64,000 nt of DNA, taken from positions 124,001 through 188,000 of the forward strand of contig JAJNNY010000060.1 of assembly GCA_022453515.1 (NCBI GenBank), written 5' to 3'. The notes under the pieces are model-generated. The model ran no database searches, was not told the origin of the DNA, and worked only from the letters and a program-made list of their open reading frames with translations. Position numbers and translations under genes: made by a program. This document shows, piece after piece, positions 54,494-64,000 of this stretch. Position 1 is the stretch's first letter. Every line of letters starts with the position of its first letter. Source of the DNA: Astrocystis sublimbata. Lineage: Eukaryota > Ascomycota > Sordariomycetes > Xylariales > Xylariaceae.

Positions 54494-57250
54494 TCATGCC
54501 GTGGAAGCCGATTTGGGTCTTCTGTATATCTGGAGACTAGACTGTCATGAACTATCTTGACCTTCCTTGTTATGCGAGCTTGATTTGAGCCCGTCAGCTG
54601 CGTGTGATAGATGAAGATGAGACGAGTTGACTCATAGCGACACGTTGGACTATATCCTGGTAGATCGCAGTTATTTATAACTTGAAATTCTTCATCATGT
54701 ACCTCGTTGTCATCATTCGTCTTGACGGTAATCATTGCGCTGACCCTCGAGCATACCCCTCATCGGGTCTGACTCAGGTACAGGTTTTTACCTTGAAAGT
54801 TTCCTTGGGTGAGATTGACAGCATCTTCAAAAGCTAGGCACCCAATACGCCTAGATCATATAAGTTAATCATAAAATGCAGTCATTCAAATCAACGTCCG
54901 TAAGCCGTATATACCTAGGTAGGCATCGATGATGTAATGCGGTGAAGGTGATGAGTTTGCCCCTTGGCGTCATGCCATCAGTATTCCGAGACACATCGAA
55001 TCCACTGGCTACTTTTGCCCTAAAAATACCAAGGGCCTAAGAAGACGAGCCAAAATCAAAACATGGGGAACAGATCACTAATACTGAGTATCCCAGCATC
55101 ATGCTCTTGCTACAAAGGCTCCTGGCATGACTGGTATGAGACTGAAACGATTTACAATGACGGGCACTGGATTTCTGAAGATCTTTCGCGCACGCTGATA
55201 AAAGTACCGAGGCAAAGACCAAGAGTGTCAAAGACTCCCGAGAATAAATACCTACCGTCTCTTGGCACGACTGCTAGGGTGCGGGGGAGCGGGTAAGTAT
55301 GGGCCGCACTATGTATCCCTGCTGAAGAGCATTACTCTCGTCACTTGTACGTTGGTGCATCTTATGCCTGTGGATGGGATGATTATCAAAAGCAAGATGG
55401 CACTACGAATACTTAGGTATAGTCATGCATGAAGACCTTTATGGTTGAACATTAGATTGCCAGAACATGTGGTTACGTATTATCTTGCCGTTGCTTGAAA
55501 AGGACTGTATTTGGAACTAAACTATCCCCAGTCTTAACGGGATGCCCATCAAAGCTGTGAAGGAATCCTGAAACCCAGAACGTCAAAATCCGCATTTGTA
55601 ACCTTCATGTTATCTTCATGCCTAGGATAGTGATCAATTTGAGATTAAAACTTGCGACTTATAACTCAACTCATGAGCTATTCTTCGGATACAGTCTCCC
55701 ATCTAATAGTTTCGCGGGGTAGTAATAAAGCTAACATAAGTGTGGCTTGGCGTCACGCAATTGTACCCCAGCTAAGCGTTTAATGCGTTGTGCGGCGTAA
55801 AGGAACTAGGAGTCGGATTCGTTTACTGTTCGCATAATGCATGCGGCTATGGATACATTTGCCTGCCCCAAACCTATGAGTATGGGTCGTCTCGTGATCA
55901 CCCACTTAACTTACTTGAGGTACTTTGAAACCGGCGAAACCATATGGCATGGCGCCCAGAATTCATGGAGATAGCTAAACTTTGGTATAGCCAATGGTAT
56001 TCAGAGGTGGGATCTAAACGCAAGTTATTCCATGTTTCCACGCAGCGATCTAGCTATTTATATGGTTATGTTGCGTTTTGCAACGCTGCTGGCTATGAAT
56101 GGGTGTGTACCTGAGCTGGACTTGGGCAAATGAACGCTAACCGGTCAATGATCAAGCCCCCTGCCCAAACCAATACATCAACTATTATGGTCGGATTCAA
56201 CATTGACAGTCCAAGTCATGCCATGGTGAATCATATCTTCAAACACCATTGGTTCTGTCACTCATTCTTGTAGATCTACCTTGGAATAAACCGATCGTCT
56301 AATATCATGCATTTGTCCCTTTGGGCCGTGTGCTGTGATTTCTAATCAACTATGCTTGAAGATACCAGAAATGGAGCTCGGACACTTTGTCGTTAGTCGT
56401 TAGGGAGGATTATGAGATGTTAGCAATGCCATTGCGAGTGCCGTTTCCCATCCCGCGGTCCGCTTTGACCATTAGACTCCCCACAACCCACAAATTGATC
56501 TGTCGGTGTATGAATATAGCAAGTGGATTAGAAGAAACTCCGCCCTACGTCCGCCAAGACTCGTCTTCCGACTGAATTCGATGCATATGGACCACGATAT
56601 TAAGACTGATTCATGATAACGTAAGGACGAAGATCATAGTTGGCCCTGCATATCACGGCGTATATGTTGTTGAATTCAAGGTTACCCTATGCAACCCCAT
56701 CAACTATAGAGGACCATCTGTGACCCACCTTGTTTGTATCAAGATGATTGTTGCGGCAATAAACCGCGAGTAGAGTATCAGGCTTCTATACATGCGCAAT
56801 CGTTGTTGGCCATCGTGCATTGGGCAACGGGGTGCGAACCTAACTAAACGACGTTGCAGTCTGACAGAATGGAGGGCAGTTTCAAGATCATGGTCTATCG
56901 TTGACATTGACATTTTGACTCCACTCGAGCTAATGTTCATGTAGCCCTGCAGGGTCTGGTGACTTCCGGCTCCACTGATACAAAGTGGGTGTTGAATATC
57001 AATCAAGGGATTATGGATGAGGTTGTAACAAGTATAGATATGAAATCAATCTCCGTACTTGGAACTCTCCTGGCTTGACTACTCCTGCTCCTCAATTTCT
57101 CTTGCCACATACAACGATCTCATGAATGGGACATATCATCGACACACTTCACGTTAATTATACACCATCTAGACAATACGGCATTCAAAGAAACTTGAGC
57201 TGCGTACAATCAATCGCACCTGTTTCCGTGGTATTTGCTCGTCGTTAACC
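54494..57250. other. Intergenic spacer
   Basis: About 2.75 kb without a supported gene. It includes an exact TACCTAGGTA palindrome at 54912-54921. Open frames near 55063-55296 and 56704-57006 have no motifs. The last 150 bases are the likely promoter of the P450. Confidence 0.5.
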
Positions 57251-59127
57251 ATGGCCAATAATATAACCGCGACCTTGATCGCTATTCTAGTTGGGATATG
57301 CTTCTATCGGCTGAGTAAAATTGGTCGAAGGCCAAAAGGACTGCCTCCAGGACCCCCAACTCTACCACTGATAGGAAACTTACACCTCATGCCCAAGGAG
57401 AAAGGACATCTACAATTTCAAAAATGGGCAGACGAGTACGGGCCGATCTATTCCCTCATCTTGGGAACACAGACGATGATTGTTCTATCTTCCGACCAAG
57501 CCGTGAAGGATTTACTAGACAGGAGAAGTGGCATCTATTCGAGTCGCCCCGATATGTACCTTGGACATAACATCGTAGGCGGGAGCAACCGAATGGTGCT
57601 AATGGTAAGTCGATACTTCCGATTATTCAGACTTTTGAGGGGCAAGCTAACTTGATACGCAGGAATATGGCGATACTTGGAGAATGATTCGAGGCGTCGT
57701 ACACAACATGCTCAACCTGAAATCCTCTCGAGCATACGTTCCCTATCAAGACCTCGAAAGCAAAGCCATGCTAGTTGGTCTCCTCGAGGAACCTTCGAAG
57801 TTCTTCAACCATATTCGGCGGTATACCTATTCACTATCCACTCAAATGGTTTTCGGGTTTCGGTCAACCGACTTCGAAGACCCGAAGCTGGAGCAACTCA
57901 TTGATGTAAGTATACATGGCACCGTGACTTGTTAGGTCGACCTTTCACTCACATCTTGAATAGGGGTTCGAGCATTGGAGCGAGATATCAGGGAGCCAGA
58001 GTGCAGCACTGCTAGATGTCTACCCCATTCTAAGATATCTGCCCGATGCACTTCTTCCTCAAAAGCGACGCGCTATGAAGCTTCACGAGAAGGAGCGCGG
58101 TTTGTATGTGGGTCACTATCTTGATGCGAAGAAAAGGTTCAAAGAGGGGACGGCTAAGGTTAGTACTATGCCTGACCGCACGCTGTCTCGACATCACGGG
58201 GTGGCTAACGCGACGACATGAAACTGCAGCCCTGCGCTTGCTCGGATATCGCCCGCGCGCAAGACGAGTTCAAACTATCGGACAACCTCGCTGGCTATAC
58301 GGCCTGTTCCCTCCTCGAAGCAGGCTCCGACACATCGGCATCGACGCTGCTCGGCTTCGTACAAGCCATGCTGATCTTCCCTGAAGCGGCCAGATTAGCG
58401 CAGGCCGAGATCGATCGGGTATGCGGAGACCGGATACCTGACCTCAACGATCTCCCCGACCTTCCGTATATTCGAGGGTGCATGAAGGAAAGCTTGCGTT
58501 GGATGCCTACCGCCATCCTAGGAGTTCCCCATGCTAGCACTCGCGACGACGAGTACCAGGGCTATCTCATTCCTAAGGGAGCCAGCGTTGTCACCAATGT
58601 TTGGTAAGTTAGTTTTCATGAATCCGGGCAAGGCTTACTAACAATACATCAGGGCACTGCACAATGACGCATCCCGCCACCCCAATCCACGACGATTCGA
58701 CCCTGGCAGATGGGCGCATGACACTTCAACCTCGGCTGAGTCTGCGAACAGTAGAGACGCGTCTCAACGCGACCAGTACAATTTTGGCACAGGCAGACGT
58801 GTGTGTCAAGGCATGCACATTGCCGACCGCAATCTGTTCCTCGGCATGTCTAGGCTCCTATGGGCGTTCGATTTTAAACGAGCTATTGATCAATCTACGG
58901 GCAAGGAGATCGTGCCCGACATGGAAGACTTGACTGAAGGAATGCTGGTGTGCCCGAAGCATTTCCCTGGCGATATCAAACCGCGTAACGCGAAGAAGGT
59001 TGAGGCGATTAGGGCGGAGTGGGCGAAGATGACCGAGCTGCTGGACGGTGAGCAGCAGTGGAAGACGGTGCCGGAAGGGCTGGTATGGAGAGACTATGAG
59101 CCCAATGAAGCCAAAGCCGTCTTTTAG
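57251..59127 (+). CDS. Cytochrome P450 monooxygenase (microsomal, OrdA/CYP2-like fungal type)
   Basis: Five exons: 57251-57604, 57663-57905, 57964-58158, 58230-58603 and 58653-59127, giving 546 residues. Introns are GT-AG with consistent phases. An N-terminal membrane anchor (about 5-19) is followed by the proline hinge GLPPGPPTLPLIGN. The I-helix oxygen-binding motif is AGSDTS (295-300), ExxR is ESLR (351-354) and the haem loop FGTGRRVCQG has Cys 440. It resembles the fungal group annotated as O-methylsterigmatocystin-oxidoreductase-like. It would hydroxylate or oxidise a hydrophobic substrate at the ER. The C-terminus extends about 100 residues past the haem Cys, as usual. It converges with the aldo-keto reductase. 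Confidence 0.88.
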
Positions 59128-59436
59128 TTCGCCATTGTGTCACTTCGATGAAAAGGTCATTCATGAGATTGGTATAGGCGATGTTCAGTGTAAGAATCGG
59201 TTCCAAACATGTATTAGCTACGCCCTAATTTTGCCTTCAATTCGGAGTGCTGGATTGTCACGACTTGCCAAGCGCACTCGATACTATATGTTACGAGATC
59301 TCATAAAGACGACATGACTTTTGTGATAGTCCCTAACTTGGTAACCCATTTTCACTGAATGAGGTCACTCCCTTTCCATCACACGTCGCGAAAAATGTCT
59401 CCGAATTTTCTACGGGATCCATAAACACCTGCGCCC
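59128..59436. other. Convergent intergenic spacer
   Basis: A 309-bp gap between the 3' ends of the P450 and the aldo-keto reductase. Nothing further is seen. Confidence 0.55.
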
Positions 59437-60464
59437 CTATTTCGATGCGAGTTCCTCCCAGATTCGATCCAGCTCAGTAACAATGTCACCTGGAAGCGCC
59501 CCTTTCTTCACAGCTGCCAGGTTCTGCTCGACCTGAGCCATTTTGCTTGCGCCAAAGATGATGGCATCCCCAGGCCGCAGCTTGGAATGGAACGCTAGCC
59601 AGCGTAACGCCACGTCCGTCTTCGGGATGCTATGTGGCTCAAGCATCTTATCCAGGGACCGAACAGCCTCATGGTGCTTGTCGGTGTCGTAACGGCGGCC
59701 GTCCATCGACATCATGTTGCCCTCGGCGAAACGCGTCCCCTCGACATGGCCGAATGTCAAATTGCCAGGCAGGAAACCGCTGCCTAGCGGGCTGTGCGCC
59801 ACAAAGTTCATGCCGTGTTTGCGGACCACATCGAGCACGGCCCCCTCATGTCGGCGGTCGATGACGTTGTACAGGCCTTGGTACACGCTGGGCTTAACAT
59901 ATCCCTCGCGCTCGCATATAGTGATGTACTCAGCAAGCATGGCGGCTGGGAAGTTACAGAGCCCGAGCTGCATTAAAAGTCAGTGTGATTTCAATGTAGT
60001 CACTCTCTAGTCTAGAGTTCAAAATAAACATCGCTGACCTTGTTGAACATCCCTTTCCGGTACTGCGCGTCAAAGCCCTTCGCCTGGTCTTCCAAAGGGG
60101 TGGTCACGTCCGGGGCATGAGCGTATAAGATGTCAATACGTTGGCCGTCTTTCAGATTGAGGTCCTGGTAACTGATCGCGACTGACTTCTCGATCTTTTC
60201 CGGTGTAAGAGTGTCTCGGAGCATACGAATGCTAATCAAAACTTTGGTGTCGATCGCAAATCCCATTTGCGACGCACCAACCTGTCCAAGAAGACGCTGG
60301 GATGCGCCGATGTCTGTAGGCGGGTACAGCGCAGCTGTGTCGACCCTTGCGAGGCCCCCCTTCTTGAGCGTCTGTAAGAGGTTGGTTACAGCATTGACTC
60401 CGAGAAACTCGTTCCCGAGGCCGCCGCAGCCGAAAATCAGCTGGGGTGCCTCTGTAGACGACAT
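59437..60464 (-). CDS. Aldo-keto reductase (AKR7 / aflatoxin-aldehyde-reductase-like)
   Basis: Two exons on the minus strand: 60039-60464 and 59437-59967, 318 residues, with a GTCAGC donor and a GCAG acceptor. The catalytic tetrad is visible: VDTAALY (Asp 42, Tyr 47), DTK (Lys 74) and YAHAPD (His 116). The second exon has LGLCNFPA, the conserved SVYQGLYN, VAHSPLGSGFLPG and the cofactor-binding IIFGASKMAQVEQN. The enzyme is cytosolic and uses NADPH to reduce aldehydes or ketones. AKR7-type members act on reactive dialdehydes and on secondary-metabolite intermediates. It sits tail-to-tail with a P450, which fits but does not prove a shared pathway. Confidence 0.88.
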
Positions 60465-60915
60465 AGTGGCGTGTTGGTGATCGGTCCAAGCTTTGAAAAT
60501 TAGCAGGCGTATTGAGTGATTACCGCTATGATGTGAGGGCTAAGGGTTCGCTAGGACTAATTTATAGATGAGAGTCACTGAGAGATGAAGTCATAACAGT
60601 TATCGACAACATGCTATACACAGGTCACGTACGAAAGGGTAGCTTGGGGAGACCAAGATAGCGCAAGTCCTTTGTTTATATTTTTTTGAACTGGGACATG
60701 GACCTCTTATTGTTAGGAACTACTAGTGCTATACTGTACATGATGTTAGGCCAGCCTGCATCTACCCGAACCAACAGGACTTTGGCACCCGGATGTTGTC
60801 AGCGCATTCATACATCCACATGCGAGCTTTGCAGCTTGAGCCTCGATGAAGTATACAAAGCGCGATCTGATCGAAAAAAATAGAATTATATACCTAGGTA
60901 GCATCGTCCTCACTC
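60465..60915. other. Intergenic spacer
   Basis: Promoter side of the aldo-keto reductase and the 3' side of the next minus-strand gene. An exact TACCTAGGTA palindrome is at 60891-60900. No gene. Confidence 0.5.
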
Positions 60916-62698
60916 TCATGGCTTGCGGCCCTCCATAATAGTCATTCCAATTAACACATCGCCATTATTCGCAAACACGGGTGACTGCATCCACCATTGA
61001 CCAGCCGCAGGCAAGATGTAAGGCTTGTGACTAGCAACCAAGCTGCTCAATGCCTTGACTGGGTCTGCGATGGTAATGTCATTCATCATCCTACCGAAGT
61101 CATCCATCGGCGGTCTGACGTAGCCGAAGGGCAAGTCGACCTCGTCCTCCTTGGGGTCTTTGAAGTGCCGCCAACTATCGTCGACGATACTGAACGCCAG
61201 CTCGCCGTTCTGGTTTGTTCCGAGCGCCAATGAGTAGGAGTATGCCCAGCCCATGCGGATCTTGGCTGTGCCCCACCAGTTCAAGGCGACCTTCTGTTGA
61301 TAAGTCACGACCACATGCGAGCTTCCGACGACTTGGATGATGTTGCTGCCAGGTTGCCACGCGAAAATGCAACTGCCGTCGGTGTCTATTTGGGCCCAGA
61401 TCTCGCTGGCATTCGTTGACCCGGCTTCGTCGTGAGCTCGCTTACTGTTACCGTAAGACGTCATGTAAACTTGGGAGCCTGGTGTGATGAAGGGAAATGG
61501 GATGCCAGCACCCATCTTGGTGAGCGCCGACATGGTCGCATGACGACCCATGCCCGGCCTGAACATGTAATACACATTGCTGAGGTTTGTATCTGCGTGC
61601 ACTTTTACATAGTCGGGAGTAAACACAAATGATGCCGCGAGACTCAGTAGATCCGGCTCGATCTGCTTCCAAAAGATATCGCCAACGATCCGAGTGCAAG
61701 CTGCTTGTTTTGCCAGGTCGGCTGCTGCTCCGCGTGCAAACGGTAGTACAAGGTCGCCACTGAACTCGAGTGGTCTGATGATTCCCCCCTCATTGCGGGG
61801 AAAGTCAGACCCGTCTGTCAGCATGCTCGCGAAGACGAAGCACGTGTAGCCTGGGACTAGCTGGCCCGAGCCAGCATTGCCGTTGGTGTAGAACGGATAG
61901 GTCTGGAATGTCGTTTTCTTTGCCGGAACGGAGGGCTTGGGAAATCGCTGCAGCTTGTCCACCGCGTACCAGCTGAGGATGTTCTTCTTCTCCCTCTGGC
62001 ATGTCACGACCCAATCGGACAAGAACTTGAACATGCCTTGCTTCAGGTCTTGGCGCTTTTGATCCTCGAAATCTGCAGCATCAATCCCCGGCATCCTCGA
62101 CTGCTCAGCATTTGGACTGAGAAAGTTGGTCATTGAGAAGTCGAGCATGACCTGGAATGCGGTGTATGTGTCCGTATTTCCCCACTGTGGTCACTAGAAT
62201 TAGCAGCGACTCCTTTCCGTCCTTATTTTGGTACGGACTGCTGTTCTGTCCATGAGGCCATATAAGAGAAAAGGGTATTGAAAGGCTACATACAACTTTC
62301 TTGACTTCCTCTGGAACCGAACTTGCTTCAAGCTTCTCCTCACTGAAGCTGACGCTGTAGCAAAGAGACCAGTCCGCGAACGAAATGTCGTCGTGTTGGA
62401 CGATGTCATCCTCGTCTATCCACTTCAGACGGTAGTTGAACGAACCGAGGTTGATGCGGAATAGCGCTTCGTGGCGGCTCGGCGTGTTGAGAAACTCTAC
62501 CGTCGGTGCCAGCATGTCGCCTGTGATCTCGACATAGCGCGTTTTGAAATGTATTGGACTCTTTGCCCAGCGGCTGGCGAGACTGGCGTTGACAGCGTCC
62601 TGCGTGATGGCGATGACCTGCTGGTACCCACCAATCCCGGCATTTAGGCGCGAGGCCGTGACGGCGTTCTGGTCATCTGCCGAGAATGAGACGGACAT
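60916..62698 (-). CDS. Uncharacterised 557-residue protein
   Basis: Two exons on the minus strand: 62294-62698 and 60916-62184. The donor is GTATGT and the acceptor CACAG; phases agree. The start MSVSFSADDQNAVTASRLN has no signal peptide and no membrane segment is evident. The chain is rich in beta-type segments with aromatic residues and ends with a QWWMQSPVFANNGDVLIGM block. No known domain is recognised with confidence. Its pattern of amphipathic strands loosely recalls lipid-binding TULIP/P47-like proteins, but this is only an impression. It is transcribed away from the partial gene at 63571 across an 870-bp divergent spacer, so the two may be co-regulated. Confidence 0.65.
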
Positions 62699-63570
62699 GA
62701 TGCTTGGTTGATAGGGATGTTAGACGGACTGAGTAGAGGCTGGGGTATCTCGAGGCATTGGTGACTCGATTGACGCATGGACAGTCTTTATAACACCGTT
62801 GATTAGACCTCGACTGAAGTGGTCACCCCTCCACGACAAGGCATCACCGTTTTTGGGCCACCTTGTGGCACAAGTGACGCTACGAACTAGGCCTCCATCG
62901 ACCTCGTCAATTGCCTGCCGGCAGATTTCAGCTAGCCATCATGACGGACCAAAGCGCCCGACTGCCGTGTAGAAGGGCAGTATCCGACTATCAGATTCGT
63001 ATAGCAATTCTCTCATACGTTCGTATTCATCGCGGTTCAGCAGCGGAGGGATATGTTGCAGATAGTAGCTGCGGTCGGCTTTCAGCTAGCTTGGCCTCCC
63101 CTCCTTTCTTGATGGTGGGTGAATGGTCTAGCTGCGGTCTAGAGCGCCGGAGGCTAGTCGCGCCTCAGCCTTTGGCAACAATTAGTGCGTTGTAGGATCA
63201 GCTAAGAAATCAGCTGAAAGAGAGTAAAGCGCTGCTATTGAAGCATCACATCCTTGGCCGACGCGGTCGCTAGTGTCCTGTGATCTGGGTTGGATCGAGG
63301 CTAAGATCTGTTTCGCCCCTGAACAGCTGAGATTGGCGAATCAACATCTAATCCCTGCTCAGCTATGTCTGCATACATGACTAACTCGACTCGCCGTTGT
63401 GGCTGATGAGCTGCCTTCCAGAGGCACTATGGTCCTCGAGCCTTCACGGCGTTATCAAGTACATCTCGAACCCTTAGGTAGTATATATTAGTCTATGCGA
63501 GCTACCATCATGTCATGTTTATTCATCAAACCGCCAAGTATAGTTCAAGCCGGCCGACAATTTGTTCAAA
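62699..63570. other. Divergent promoter spacer
   Basis: Shared upstream region of the 557-residue protein gene (minus) and the partial gene (plus). No supported gene of its own and no named element. Open frames such as 62911-63195 lack motifs. Confidence 0.5.
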
Positions 63571-64000
63571 ATGGCACAAGTTTCAATCAGGACAGAGTTG
63601 ATGCCCCATATGGTTGGGAGCCCGATGCCCACCGTCGACCATCTACACACAATTGATCTGCCAAAAGGTCCATTGTTAGTCTTTGTTGACAAGTCCTCAT
63701 CCCGTCACTTCAAAGTCATCCGACCCGGAAACTCGGCCATCCTAGACTTGACTCGTCTCTGGAAACTCACGGCTCCAGTAACGCATATATCAGTGTCGCA
63801 GAACTCGAGTGGTACAATCTTCCTTGCCTTTGCCTGCACTGCCACCGATCCGAGCCAGGCAGATCAAGTGTTTGCCACTCATGGCATTCCTGTCGAAGAC
63901 ATCGATAACGATGAGATATGGACGAAACGCCTCATCTCGGCTATGCCCAATCAACCAGGTTCACTGCGTCCAGAGCAGCGCATTGCTGGGGTTTACATGG
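63571..64000 (+). CDS. N-terminal part of an uncharacterised gene, cut by the right edge
   Basis: The ATG at 63571 opens a frame of 143 codons running to the window end without a stop. It begins MAQVSIRTELMPHMVGSPMP and continues with beta-strand-like segments (GPLLVFVDKSSSRHFKVI, THISVSQNSSGTIFLAFAC) that look like blades of a propeller or lectin-like fold, followed by a charged segment. There is no signal peptide. No family is recognised from this part. Its divergent arrangement with the 557-residue gene suggests a functional pair. Confidence 0.6.
   Translation, partial: MAQVSIRTELMPHMVGSPMPTVDHLHTIDLPKGPLLVFVDKSSSRHFKVIRPGNSAILDLTRLWKLTAPVTHISVSQNSSGTIFLAFACTATDPSQADQVFATHGIPVEDIDNDEIWTKRLISAMPNQPGSLRPEQRIAGVYM

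Overview
The window is nuclear DNA of a filamentous ascomycete (Pezizomycotina, most likely Sordariomycetes). Genes carry several short introns (about 50-125 nt) with GTAAGT/GTATGT-like donors and CTNAC-like branch sites. Spacers run from 0.3 to 3.5 kb. The gene families are typical of this group: PTH11/rhodopsin-like receptors, a SesB-NACHT-WD40 receptor, an Hce2-like effector, DUF8021, pepsin-type protease, Ole1 and PEX16. There is no rRNA, CRISPR array or intact transposon.

Layout. 0-12 kb: edge of a minus-strand gene, PEX16, an orphan P450 resembling the BM3/CYP505 haem domain, an Ole1-type delta-9 desaturase fused to cytochrome b5, and a 7-TM PTH11-like protein. 14-18 kb: a 1211-residue protein with a B-box-like zinc finger, a P-loop GTPase, a RING-like finger and a patatin lipase, followed by an intron-containing pol III (tRNA-like) gene. 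21-25 kb: a secreted pepsin and a CPD-photolyase with a mitochondrial-type leader. 26-31 kb: a fructosamine-kinase gene stopped by one in-frame TAG, a decayed second fructosamine-kinase fragment, a foldback repeat and a small Cys-rich ORF. 31-38 kb: a degenerate kinase-like protein and a SesB lipase-NACHT-WD40 receptor with a one-base frameshift just before its P-loop. 38-48 kb: an uncharacterised PPxY/-CC protein, small secreted and Cys-rich proteins, and an Hce2-like effector. 49-64 kb: a second PTH11-like receptor, a proline-iminopeptidase-like hydrolase, a DUF8021 secreted protein, a second P450, an AKR7-like reductase, an orphan 557-residue protein and a divergent gene cut by the right edge.

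How the genes may work together. The two large multidomain proteins at 14.2-18.2 kb and 32.6-37.7 kb each join a lipase to a P-loop signalling module. That is the layout of fungal STAND/NLR-like self/non-self receptors, and they are the most interesting content here. The first has an unusual architecture. The P450, aldo-keto reductase, hydrolase and DUF8021 genes at 52-63 kb look like an accessory metabolic neighbourhood, but no core synthase is visible.

Exon boundaries were read by eye from reading frame, splice signals and family conservation. Family names come from motif recognition, not from a search.
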